From an uncultured Verrucomicrobiota bacterium (lineage in GTDB: Bacteria > Verrucomicrobiota > Verrucomicrobiia > Opitutales > Seribacteraceae), in NCBI GenBank assembly GCA_902580225.1, contig CACHJU010000014.1, positions 1 to 54,354 on the forward strand: 54,354 bases of DNA, in the 5' to 3' direction. The translations under genes were made by a program, and so were the position numbers. Below are positions 19,225 to 28,234 of this stretch, piece after piece. How positions within the stretch are numbered: the first letter of the stretch is position 1; every line of letters starts with the position of its first letter. Below the pieces are notes generated by a model. It had not been told where the DNA came from. It saw only the letters and a program-made list of their open reading frames with translations, and ran no database searches.

Positions 19225-20616
19225 ATGAATTTCTTTTGCCCAAAAAAGAACCTAAATAAAATTTACGGAACAAAAATTTTATCATTTTTGTTCATCTCTT
19301 TATTGTGGAATTACTTAAAATTTACTCCCCTTGCTCTGTCTGCTAAAAACCCAATTAGTGAATCGCTCAGCACCATACAATCCAAGGCACTAAGGGGAGA
19401 TGCTCACTATCAGGGCACTTTAGCACTTTACCATAAATATGGTGAGCGTGGACTAGCAATTGACCTACAGGAAGCTGAAAGGTGGGCTAAATTAGCTGCT
19501 GAAAAAGAAGGTGCCATTGGGCTTTGCACACTAGCCGCAATTTCACTTGAAAGTGGAAAAACAAGTAGAGGGCATTTTTTATATGATGAAGCATACCTGC
19601 ATTCAAACCTTCTTCCCTTAGCCAAAAGTAAAGATCCTTTAGCTTTGTATTGCCTTGGAATGATTGAAATGGATAATCCACCCAGAAATTTCACCAAGGC
19701 CATTAGGCATTTGGAGGCTTCAGCAGAAAGAGGCTTTGCCACTGCACAAGCAACTTTGGGGATGATTTATTTCACTGGCATTGGAGTTAAAAAGGACTCC
19801 AAGTTGGCAGTCAAGTGGTGTTCAAGAGCAGCGAAAGAAAAGCTTCCCTTGGGTATGTTTTATCTAGGAATGGCATATTCAATTGGCGATGGAGTCGAAA
19901 AAAACGATGATTATTCCCTTCGCTGGATTCGAACGGCTGCAGACCGAGAATTAGTTATGGCTCAATTTACCTTGGGAATGAAATACGCAACCGGTGACGG
20001 AGTTGAAAAAGATCTGGAAACTGCAGTCAGTTGGTTGCACCGTGCATCTATTGGCGGTTCTTTAGAAGCAAAACTTCAACTTAGAAAGTATGAAAATCAT
20101 CTGGAGAGATTAAGAAACCCCCCCGCAGTTTATGTACCAGATAATCAGAAAAATTCTGTTTCCAAATTAGCTGAAACCAATATTCATTCCGCAGAAAAGA
20201 AACCAAATGAAATGATTCAGCCAAGCATGGAAGTACTTCAACCTGAAATTACAGAGGAAGATAAAATTGGATTCGATGCCGTCGAGGCTGCAATGACTGT
20301 ACTAACAGTTGAAAAAAATCGGGAAAAAGCCAAACTCCTCCTCGAAAAACCTGCTCAAGAAGGAAGCTATATCGCCTGCAGGCAATTGGGTAAAATTTTT
20401 TACAAAGAAGAAAATTATAAATATGCTTTGAAATGGTTTGAAAAGGCATCCACAAAAAATGATCCGGAATCTCTCAGGTATCTTGGAATACTCTTCTTTT
20501 TAGGACAGGGAGTGGAACAGGATTACACAAAAGCAGATTTTTGGTTAACCAAAGCGGCTCAACTCGGTGATCTTGAATCATCAAGATACCTAAGAGTAAT
20601 CAAACAATTTCAATAA
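19225..20616 (+). CDS. Exported Sel1-repeat (TPR-like) protein
   Basis: A 463-residue protein with an N-terminal hydrophobic signal (ILSFLFISLLWNYLKF), so likely periplasmic or membrane-anchored. Sel1 repeats of about 36 residues cover residues ~55-290, for example ATAQATLGMIYFTGIGVKKD, LGMAYSIGDGVEKN and LGMKYATGDGVEKD. After a polar linker (~295-350) two more close the C-terminus (LGKIFYKEENYKYALKWFEK; LGILFFLGQGVEQDYTKADF). Sel1 proteins are protein-interaction scaffolds; no partner is indicated. The ATG at 19225 is the only reasonable start. The gene is convergent with the coiled-coil protein. Confidence 0.85.
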   Translation: MNFFCPKKNLNKIYGTKILSFLFISLLWNYLKFTPLALSAKNPISESLSTIQSKALRGDAHYQGTLALYHKYGERGLAIDLQEAERWAKLAAEKEGAIGLCTLAAISLESGKTSRGHFLYDEAYLHSNLLPLAKSKDPLALYCLGMIEMDNPPRNFTKAIRHLEASAERGFATAQATLGMIYFTGIGVKKDSKLAVKWCSRAAKEKLPLGMFYLGMAYSIGDGVEKNDDYSLRWIRTAADRELVMAQFTLGMKYATGDGVEKDLETAVSWLHRASIGGSLEAKLQLRKYENHLERLRNPPAVYVPDNQKNSVSKLAETNIHSAEKKPNEMIQPSMEVLQPEITEEDKIGFDAVEAAMTVLTVEKNREKAKLLLEKPAQEGSYIACRQLGKIFYKEENYKYALKWFEKASTKNDPESLRYLGILFFLGQGVEQDYTKADFWLTKAAQLGDLESSRYLRVIKQFQ

Positions 20617-20645
20617 AAACCCAACACACTTTTTTGATAACTGGT

Positions 20646-20674
20646 AAACTAGGGTATTTCGAGATCTTAGTTTT
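20646..20674. terminator. Hairpin between convergent genes, possible terminator
   Basis: AAACTA and TAGTTT with inner G-T and G-C pairs make a stem of about 10 bp and an 8-base loop, followed by TTTT on the plus strand and preceded by A-rich sequence. It sits between the facing stops of the Sel1 and coiled-coil genes, where a bidirectional terminator would be expected. It has two wobble pairs and a short T-run. Confidence 0.35.
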
Positions 20675-20720
20675 GGTTAATTTAAACAAAAAAATATCAA
20701 GTCTTATTGTTCAGATTGAT

Positions 20721-23700
20721 TTACTCAGCCCAAGCAGAATCCCTTAAATCTAAGACTATACTGTTAGTTCCAGGTTTAAGGTCTATTTGTTTTGACCAAA
20801 CAACACCAACTTGTCCCAGAGGGGAGGAACCCACAATGTAATAATCTCCAGCTTCAATATTATCTAAGTTGGCTTCACCCATTGAATTTGTCTTGATTCG
20901 AGCAAGACTATTTGTAGCCAACGCATTTCTAATTGCCGAGGCGACACCAGGGAAACGGTATCCCCGCTGAACGGAACGAGCCCAAAGTTCAGCACCTGAT
21001 TCAATGCCCTCTCCCGATGGTATTCGAACCCTTGAACTATTTAAAAGTGACTCTAAATCATTCTTAACAAGAAAAAACTCGGAAAAACCTGCCGGCCTAT
21101 TTTTATTATTTAAAAACTGAACCTGTGCACGGAGTTGGATACTTGCATCACCTTCAGGGATTTTTTGAATTCCAGGGGATATAACCGATGAGTTGGGTAA
21201 AATACTACTAACAGGACTTGAAGATCGGAAAGAGGGTGAAGGAAGAGGTCTTGGATTAGAGTATTGTCTAGGTAAAGATCTTGGGGAAACTGGCCTACTT
21301 ATTCCAGAAGGTGATGAATTGTAGCTTCCTGATCTTCGAGAAGAATTGGGGATAGAAACTTTCATAGTGGAGGCATTACCCCCTCCCTTCTTGAGGACAC
21401 GAATAGCTTCTCTTGCAGCAACTAAAGCGTTTTCCAAAGAAGCAATACGATTTTGTGCATCAGATAATTCACTATTCAGAAGACTCACTTTCATATTTGC
21501 GGATTGTCCACGTTCAACTACTTCCTGCTTAATATCTCTGGCTTCAGAAAGTTGACGTCGCAAATCTTCAACACGAGAGCGTTCCTGATCAAGCTGGATT
21601 TGTGCAGTCAGGTTCTTTTGATTGAGATCTCTTACTTTTCGATCCAATTGATCTCTCTGTGGAATTGTATTAGATGCAAGTAACTGGTTTTGTAACCGCT
21701 GGTTTTGCTCCCTCAACCGTAAAATTTCAGCACCATCAGCGGCATTAGGAATATTGCTTACAACAACTTGAGGTGGAGTATAACTGGGCACAGATGAAGG
21801 TATTCCTCGGCTTTGTGATTGTGCCTGTCTCAATGACTCTTCAAGCAAAGCAACTTTTTGATTCAGTGCTTGTATATCGCCCATAGCACGTTGTGCTTCG
21901 ATTTTAGCACGAGTTTCACCATCACGGGCAGATTCTGCAGTTCCTTCTAATCGAACAATTTGAGCACGAAGTAAAGCATTATCGGGCTTAATTCCGGGAA
22001 CCGACATCTGAGCTCTGGCCAATTCCTCCCTTAATCCCGTAACTCGATTATCACGCTCCCCCACCTGCATCCTCAGGTTGGCATTTTCCTTGGAAAGATC
22101 GTTAACTCTGTTTTGCAGTGAAGCTTTCAGTTCACGGTCTTGATTAGAAATTGGTGAGGAAGCTACTTTTTGCAACCTTCGGTTTTCTTCTTCTAAAATG
22201 GCAACTTGTTCTTTAAATCTAGCAAATTCTTGCATCGCATTCTTAAATTCGTCATTCAATCGTAAACTGTCATTTTGACTCGCATTCAGTTTCATTTCTA
22301 AAGCTTGGACGCGAGGTTCTTCAATTTCTCGAGCAGCCAGAAGATCCTGTTGCAAAAGCAAAAGCTCTTTTTGAAGTTCGATAAAACGAGGATCGCTAGC
22401 AAGATTGGGGCTCTCTGTTATAATGCTAGGTTGTTGTCCAGCTTCTAGGAGCAAGGCTTCCATTTCCTTCCTTAATTCCTCCGAATTACGAAGAGCAGTG
22501 GTTAAATTACCAATCCGTGAAATTGCCTGATTTTCTGCCTGCCTTGCACTCACTAAAATTTTGTCTAGTTCAGAGGAATTAATCCCGGGTTGTGCATTGG
22601 ATTCCAAAAGGGAAAGTCTGGACTTAGTCTCTTCCAATTCAGTTTGCATTTCAACACTTTCAGCAACTGCGTCTTGTAATTGTTGATGAAGCTCAGCAAC
22701 TATTTTTTCGTCCTGTATTGCTGGAGGGCTTTCTGTTCGTGCGGCCAACAACTCTGTCCGTAATTGATCAATTTCACTCTGAAGAATCTCTCTCTCACTT
22801 TCAGTCATAGGAGGAACAGATGAGTCTGTCGATATTTCTGTCGGATTGGTGCCTATATTGATAAGTGACTGTTCAGCACTAGCTAATTTATCTGCCAATT
22901 TTTCCATGTCTTCTTGAATACCTGCGGCAATTTCAAGCTCAGCTTCCTTTTCTGTCATTTCAACTATAGCCATACTCAATTCCTCCTCCAATTCATTGAG
23001 CCTTTTATCCTTTGATGCCAAAAGAGACTTCAATTCTTCGACGACTTCAGTATCTTCAGGAAGAGGTACAGTATGTGTACTTGGAATTTGACTATTTTCA
23101 ATTTTATCAATGCTTTGCATTGCGGTAGCTAATTGATTCTCAAGATTCACTCTCTCTTCTTCCTCGGATTTTGTCTTAACAATCAATTCATCAATTGTTT
23201 TTTGTGCATCTAAAAGCTCGTTTTCCATGCGGATAAAATCCTCCGCTTGATTAATTTCCAGTGAATTATCTTTTTTACCTGAAGCAATCGAACCCTGGGC
23301 TAAACCGTCTAATTTTTTCATCGCTTCAGCAAGGTCATTTTCAAGGTTTTGTATGGCTTCATTACCTTCCATTACTATGGGCGATTCTTTGGGCAGGCTT
23401 TCTAATTTAGAGAGCCTATTTTGAGCTTCCATTAATTGATCCTCCAATTGTGAAACCATAGCAATTTGATTATCATCCATCATTGATTCATCCTTTGGCT
23501 CAGCTTCAATCAATAATTTCGTCTGTGATATTTCTTTTTCTAATTTGGCAATTTGTTCTTCTCTTGCTCTGTCCTCAATCTCAATATCATCAAGCTTTTT
23601 TAAAGCAGCCGCCAATTCAGTCTCCAATAATTCCACCGTTTTGCTTCTGCCAAAAGCTTTTTGAGACAATTCCTGTTGAAGTTCCTGATTCCGGTTTTTT

Positions 23701-26477
23701 TCCTCCGCTAATTCCTCTTCTAAATTAATTAAGGATAAAACCTCGCTATCCTCAGTCATTCCGGCTCTTTTCTCCAATTCAAGAATTCGAGACTTAGAAA
23801 CTTCTAATTCCTCCATTAAAGCTGCATTCGATTTTTGAAATTGCACTCCGGCACCAAGTCCCTGACTTCGTAGCAAAGCAATCTCAGATTCTAAATCTTC
23901 TGACTGTTTTCTTAGTACATTTTTTTCATCATCTGCCCTTTGAAGCTCTAGTAATTGAGACTCCATAGTATTTGCCAATTCAGTTCGTAAATTATCGACC
24001 TCAAGATTTACCTTTTCAGACTCTTCCAAACTTTCTTGCAAAATCCTTATTGTCCCAAGAGCCTCCTGAAGTTGAGAGACTGCTTGTTTAGTTTCAACCG
24101 AATCACCCAGCCCAGCAGTTTTCATGCGGGAAATTTCCGATCGAGCAAGATCGAGTTCACTTTTCAAGTCCAACACAAGCTCTTTGGATTCATTCGCCTG
24201 ATCTGCCTGATTTTCTTGTTCAGCCAGTAATTGATTACGGGTATTTTCTAGTTGAAATTCAAGCGAACTAATTATTTTGGCTGAGTCTTTTTTAAACTTA
24301 TCATTATCCTCTAGGGCAAAAACCAATTCAACCTTGGCTTGATTGAGTTCCTCACGAAGAGATTCAACTGTTTGGTCCAGCGTCCCAGATTGAGAAATCT
24401 GTGTTCTTTTAGTTTGCTCCAGTACCGTGTTTAAATCTTCAAGTTGCCCAGCAATTACTTTTACCACTTCGAGTTCTTCCTTAAGTTTTTTCGAGTCTGC
24501 TTTAGCTTGCTTTAGCTCCAGGTCTTTTCCTTCCAGTTCAAGCTCTCTCTTGGCCAACTGATCCAAAGCCCGTTTCTGCCGAACCACAGCGGCATCCAAT
24601 TCAACCTGTAAACCTTCGATCAATTCAGTTGCTTTACTTTGCTCGGCTTCAAATCGATCTGATAATTTTTGTATACGAGCCTCTGAATCTGCAAGATTTC
24701 TCTCCATCTCATCCACAAAAGGAATGGCCGGTAATTTACCCAGTGAAGCATCCCTCAATGAATCCTGTGCTAATTGAGCATCCTCTTCCAACCGCTGGAT
24801 TGTTGATGCATACTCAAATTCTCTTCTGGCAATTTTTTCTTGGGAAGCATCGAATTCTGCCTGGGTTTTCTTTAAGGCAATATTTGAAATTTTAAGATCA
24901 TTTTCCAGTGATGCAACTCGTTCAACAAGATCTTGACGACCAGCACGATTAAGAGATTTTGCTTTTTCGACCTCACTTTTAGCGGCGTTTAAATCGATCA
25001 AAAGTTTATTCACATATTCGGGACTTGCACTGCGGCCAGAAGAATCCCCAAAATCTTCCATAGAGCTTCGAAGTTTAACTAGCTGAGCTTCCAACTCATC
25101 TTTTTCATTAAGTTCAACCTGCATCCTAGTTATTTCTCCTAAGGCTTTTCTAAGTTCATCTTGAAGAGTCAGGTAAGATTCCTTGGTCGAATCCATTGGT
25201 GCCATCTGTGCCATTTGTAAAGCACGCCTTGCCTGATTAAGTTCACGCTCTAAAGAAGCAAGTCGCATAGAATCAGCCTTTGAACTGGTTGTGGCTGTTC
25301 TTGCAGAGTCAAGTTCTTTTCGGGTTCTTTCAAGTTCATTAGTTACGGAACGAAGCATTGAATTGGATCGTTCCTGCTCAAGTATAAGAGTTTGTCTTGA
25401 AGATCGAAGATCTTCACGGGCAAGTTGTAAATCGCTCTCTAAACGATTGATTTTTCCACTGACACTCTGAGCGGTGGGTCGGCCTCCTCCTTCATTTTGC
25501 CAGAGTGAATTTTTGGACTGTTCCAACTCCCTCGCCAACATTTGAGTTTCTTTTAGATTGGTTTGCAAAGAAACAATTTCTCGGTACGCCTTCCTCAGAT
25601 CCCCTTGCAAATCTGAAGTGTCAGCGGATAATTCATTTTGAACAGATTTAGAAACCGCAAGTTCAGTTTTCAATCGATCAATAATCTGAGATGAATCTCC
25701 ATTGTTTTCTTCGTTTTCTTTACCGTAAACAAACCCAGCGTCTGTATTGATGGAGGGAGAAAAACGACTTGATGAGCCAAGGGGAATGGCCTCTTTGGCA
25801 TTTATTACATTAGCAACTTGATTTGCCTTTGGGGTGTAACCTATGGAAGCCGGATTTTGAGAGGGAGCAGCTGGTACAGCCTTGACTGCCAATTGATTGC
25901 TTTCATTTTCGATAACTGAATAAGCCTGAGTCGCATCAACTATTGCATTTTTAGATAAGTTACTCAGGGCATCAACCTCAGTTTCTGTTCGAGTTAAATT
26001 TTCTCGTAGTACATCCAGGGCAGGACCTGCTTCCTCTAGCCTGCCGGCGAAATTTTCACTGAGATCATTAAGAATTAGGCTGGCTTCGCTTAGACGAGAA
26101 TCAACCGATGAAACAACCTGGTCAATTTCGCCGGAGCGGGACTCCCAGGTTTGATCGGCTTGTTCAATCATTCCTTGAATGGATAAAGCATTCGAATCTT
26201 TTTCTCCATAGACAGAAATCAATTGTTGCAAATTTCCGATTGCAGATTGTCTTTTCAAAAGAAATTGATCTCCGGATTGGCTATTCTCAACAACTTTTAA
26301 ACGACTTTTTAAATCCTTTAATTTAGACTCTATAAATTGAACTTGCTGATCGGGCGGCAAAGATTCAATTTCAGCTTCTTGGACAAGTTGACTGAAAGCA
26401 AGGCTAGCGATCCCAAGAAAAAATAATGGAACACCAAACCAACCTTGTTTGCATAATGATAAACAGGTGGATTTCAT
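20721..26477 (-). CDS. Giant exported coiled-coil protein
   Basis: About 1918 residues from the ATG at 26477 (MKSTCLSLCKQGW); the open frame reaches 26501 only through a TTG codon. A signal peptide ends around LAFSQ, so the bulk is periplasmic or surface. From about residue 60 to 1700 it is almost entirely heptad-rich, high in Glu, Leu, Gln and Lys, with frequent LEEEL- and LRxEL-type runs, as in SMC, myosin or tropomyosin-like rods. A Ser/Pro/Arg-rich linker follows (RRSGSYNSSPSGISRP). The last ~140 residues are globular; the end (NSMGEANLDNIEAGDYYIVG) looks like a Cna-B/carboxypeptidase-regulatory beta-sandwich. There is no ATPase motif, so it is not an SMC protein. Function is unknown; a structural or envelope-spacing role is speculative. 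Confidence 0.85.
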   Translation of the reverse strand: MKSTCLSLCKQGWFGVPLFFLGIASLAFSQLVQEAEIESLPPDQQVQFIESKLKDLKSRLKVVENSQSGDQFLLKRQSAIGNLQQLISVYGEKDSNALSIQGMIEQADQTWESRSGEIDQVVSSVDSRLSEASLILNDLSENFAGRLEEAGPALDVLRENLTRTETEVDALSNLSKNAIVDATQAYSVIENESNQLAVKAVPAAPSQNPASIGYTPKANQVANVINAKEAIPLGSSSRFSPSINTDAGFVYGKENEENNGDSSQIIDRLKTELAVSKSVQNELSADTSDLQGDLRKAYREIVSLQTNLKETQMLARELEQSKNSLWQNEGGGRPTAQSVSGKINRLESDLQLAREDLRSSRQTLILEQERSNSMLRSVTNELERTRKELDSARTATTSSKADSMRLASLERELNQARRALQMAQMAPMDSTKESYLTLQDELRKALGEITRMQVELNEKDELEAQLVKLRSSMEDFGDSSGRSASPEYVNKLLIDLNAAKSEVEKAKSLNRAGRQDLVERVASLENDLKISNIALKKTQAEFDASQEKIARREFEYASTIQRLEEDAQLAQDSLRDASLGKLPAIPFVDEMERNLADSEARIQKLSDRFEAEQSKATELIEGLQVELDAAVVRQKRALDQLAKRELELEGKDLELKQAKADSKKLKEELEVVKVIAGQLEDLNTVLEQTKRTQISQSGTLDQTVESLREELNQAKVELVFALEDNDKFKKDSAKIISSLEFQLENTRNQLLAEQENQADQANESKELVLDLKSELDLARSEISRMKTAGLGDSVETKQAVSQLQEALGTIRILQESLEESEKVNLEVDNLRTELANTMESQLLELQRADDEKNVLRKQSEDLESEIALLRSQGLGAGVQFQKSNAALMEELEVSKSRILELEKRAGMTEDSEVLSLINLEEELAEEKNRNQELQQELSQKAFGRSKTVELLETELAAALKKLDDIEIEDRAREEQIAKLEKEISQTKLLIEAEPKDESMMDDNQIAMVSQLEDQLMEAQNRLSKLESLPKESPIVMEGNEAIQNLENDLAEAMKKLDGLAQGSIASGKKDNSLEINQAEDFIRMENELLDAQKTIDELIVKTKSEEEERVNLENQLATAMQSIDKIENSQIPSTHTVPLPEDTEVVEELKSLLASKDKRLNELEEELSMAIVEMTEKEAELEIAAGIQEDMEKLADKLASAEQSLINIGTNPTEISTDSSVPPMTESEREILQSEIDQLRTELLAARTESPPAIQDEKIVAELHQQLQDAVAESVEMQTELEETKSRLSLLESNAQPGINSSELDKILVSARQAENQAISRIGNLTTALRNSEELRKEMEALLLEAGQQPSIITESPNLASDPRFIELQKELLLLQQDLLAAREIEEPRVQALEMKLNASQNDSLRLNDEFKNAMQEFARFKEQVAILEEENRRLQKVASSPISNQDRELKASLQNRVNDLSKENANLRMQVGERDNRVTGLREELARAQMSVPGIKPDNALLRAQIVRLEGTAESARDGETRAKIEAQRAMGDIQALNQKVALLEESLRQAQSQSRGIPSSVPSYTPPQVVVSNIPNAADGAEILRLREQNQRLQNQLLASNTIPQRDQLDRKVRDLNQKNLTAQIQLDQERSRVEDLRRQLSEARDIKQEVVERGQSANMKVSLLNSELSDAQNRIASLENALVAAREAIRVLKKGGGNASTMKVSIPNSSRRSGSYNSSPSGISRPVSPRSLPRQYSNPRPLPSPSFRSSSPVSSILPNSSVISPGIQKIPEGDASIQLRAQVQFLNNKNRPAGFSEFFLVKNDLESLLNSSRVRIPSGEGIESGAELWARSVQRGYRFPGVASAIRNALATNSLARIKTNSMGEANLDNIEAGDYYIVGSSPLGQVGVVWSKQIDLKPGTNSIVLDLRDSAWAE

Positions 26478-26555
26478 GTTAGGAATTATGCTAAGCAACA
26501 ACCGAGTGGCAAGACCTGATTTTTTTTAATCTTTCCGAGAAAATGTAATATAGAA

Positions 26556-26584
26556 TTGAGTTCATTTGAGAAATCACCTATAAA
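26556..26584 (+). promoter_or_regulatory. Sigma70-type promoter of tRNA-Leu
   Basis: TTGAGT at 26556-26561 and TATAAA at 26579-26584 are separated by exactly 17 bases. The -10 box ends 10 bases before the first tRNA base, giving an expected start at about 26591. Both boxes match the sigma70 consensus well. Confidence 0.75.
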
Positions 26585-26594
26585 ATATCTTCAG

Positions 26595-26679
26595 GCCCGG
26601 GTGGCGGAATTGGTAGACGCGATAGATTTAGGATCTATTGTCTTAGGGCGTGCGAGTTCGAGTCTCGCCCCGGGCACCA
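26595..26679 (+). tRNA. tRNA-Leu (anticodon UAG)
   Basis: An 85-base class II tRNA with encoded CCA. The acceptor arm GCCCGGG pairs with CCCGGGC at 26669-26675. The anticodon stem ATAGA/TCTAT encloses TTTAGGA, giving anticodon TAG, which reads CUA and other CUN codons. The D-arm (TGGTAGACGC), a long variable arm and the T-arm (GTTCGAGTC) are all present. Its 3' end is 9 bases from the nuoN stop on the opposite strand. Confidence 0.97.
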
Positions 26680-26688
26680 CTGTTAAAG

Positions 26689-28233
26689 TTAAAACGCGTC
26701 CCCAAATGGACCCTGCCAAAGGCCCAAAATAATTGAAATAACGGCAAGGGAAAGCATACATAACTTGAAAATTCCGATTCGGGAAAGTTGTAACCAGGGA
26801 TCCTTCGCATGAACATTTTCATCATCTTTAAAGCTTGGTCTAGGATGAAAGGTAATTTCGCGAATCCAGCCGAAATAATAGTAAATTGAAATTGCCACCC
26901 CAATCACCAAAGCAGCTAAGGAAAAGTAGAGATTTGCCTCGTAAGCAACAGAGATTAGAAGCAATTTAGCAACAAAACCGGCAAAAGGTGGAATTCCAGC
27001 CAAGGAACCAATTCCGGACACTAATACAAATCCCATCCAAGGATGCTTTTTGGCCAAGTTTTCATAATGTGAAAATTCGTGCTCTGTATCATCTTCCAAC
27101 TGAGCAAGTCCCATAACTCCAAAAACAGAAAATGAAGCAAAGAGATAAATAAAGAGATAAAAGAAAAGCACCCAAATCGCACGGTCGCTATCCCCTGCAA
27201 AATGCATAGAAGCCATTACGGCAACTAAAAGATAACCGGCATGTGCAACTCCAGACAGTCCAAGCATTCTCTTGATATTGCGTTGCCCACAAGCAGCCAA
27301 ATTCCCGAAGAAAATAGTAAAAGTTGCGACAAATCCGAATAAGGGGAGTAAAAAATCAGCCATACCCAAAAATGGACCATTAACCAAGTTAATAAGAACA
27401 AAAAAACCAGCGGCCTTGGAAGAAACTGCAAGGAATGCGGTAACTGGCATGGGCGATCCATGATAAACATCTGGAACCCATATTTGAAAAGGGGCAGCTC
27501 CAATCTTAAAAGCGATTCCTGATATGATTAAAACCACACCTGCACGCAACAAGATATGATCTGGATTTGCCTCCAATAAATTTCCCAAATATTGAAAACC
27601 CAATGGATCTTGCCCTACATAATACTCATAATTTGCTCCCCATACCTCCGGGCTTGAAGCGACTCCATAAAGAAGAACAATACCAAAAAGAAGGAGCGAT
27701 GAACTCAGGGCTCCAAAAATAAGATACTTGATGCCCGCTTCAAGGGATTTGGCAGATTCTCGATTGTAAGCAACCAGCGTGTAAAAACAGACTGCCACCG
27801 TTTCAAGAGCTACAAAAAGCATCAGGAAATGATTGCTTTGGACCAAAATCATTAAACCCGCAGTTGCAAGCATGGTGAGATGGTGAAACTCACCTGAGCG
27901 TAATTTCCTACCCTTTAGGTATTGATGCCCGAGAATCGAAACTAAGAGCGAGGATAGTAAAAAGAAACTTCTCATGATATCCTCTTGAATACCATGGTTT
28001 AACATTCCCGCAAAAGTATCGCGATCAAAAGTATGATGCCACGCAAGGTAATCAAATAGGTGAATGAACAAAAGAGCTGCCTGCAGAATAATGGCGAGAA
28101 TTCCAGAGGAGGAGGAATTATTTTTTCGAAAAAGATCAAATCCAAGTATAAAAAGAGCTCCCAAAGCAAGAACGATTTCTGGCCAGATTTCCAACCAAAT
28201 ATTTGAATTTGAAAAGTTTAAATAGGCTTCCAT
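26689..28233 (-). CDS. nuoN: NADH-quinone oxidoreductase subunit N
   Basis: A 514-residue antiporter-like, proton-pumping membrane subunit of respiratory complex I, with about 14 transmembrane helices. Family features are FALETVAVCFYTLVAYNR (TM5 glutamate region), GIKYLIFGALSSSLLLFG, FKIGAAPFQIWVPDVYHG (TM8 area) and a lysine-containing KRMLGLSGVAHAGYLL. The ATG at 28233 is one base after the nuoM stop, so the genes are coupled. It is the last gene of the nuo operon, and the downstream tRNA-Leu faces it. Confidence 0.96.
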   Translation of the reverse strand: MEAYLNFSNSNIWLEIWPEIVLALGALFILGFDLFRKNNSSSSGILAIILQAALLFIHLFDYLAWHHTFDRDTFAGMLNHGIQEDIMRSFFLLSSLLVSILGHQYLKGRKLRSGEFHHLTMLATAGLMILVQSNHFLMLFVALETVAVCFYTLVAYNRESAKSLEAGIKYLIFGALSSSLLLFGIVLLYGVASSPEVWGANYEYYVGQDPLGFQYLGNLLEANPDHILLRAGVVLIISGIAFKIGAAPFQIWVPDVYHGSPMPVTAFLAVSSKAAGFFVLINLVNGPFLGMADFLLPLFGFVATFTIFFGNLAACGQRNIKRMLGLSGVAHAGYLLVAVMASMHFAGDSDRAIWVLFFYLFIYLFASFSVFGVMGLAQLEDDTEHEFSHYENLAKKHPWMGFVLVSGIGSLAGIPPFAGFVAKLLLISVAYEANLYFSLAALVIGVAISIYYYFGWIREITFHPRPSFKDDENVHAKDPWLQLSRIGIFKLCMLSLAVISIILGLWQGPFGDAF

Positions 28234-28234
28234 C

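Noticed and set aside
20721-26477. SMC or Rad50-type chromosome protein
   Set aside because: Long coiled coil but no Walker A or signature motif, and an N-terminal signal peptide instead.
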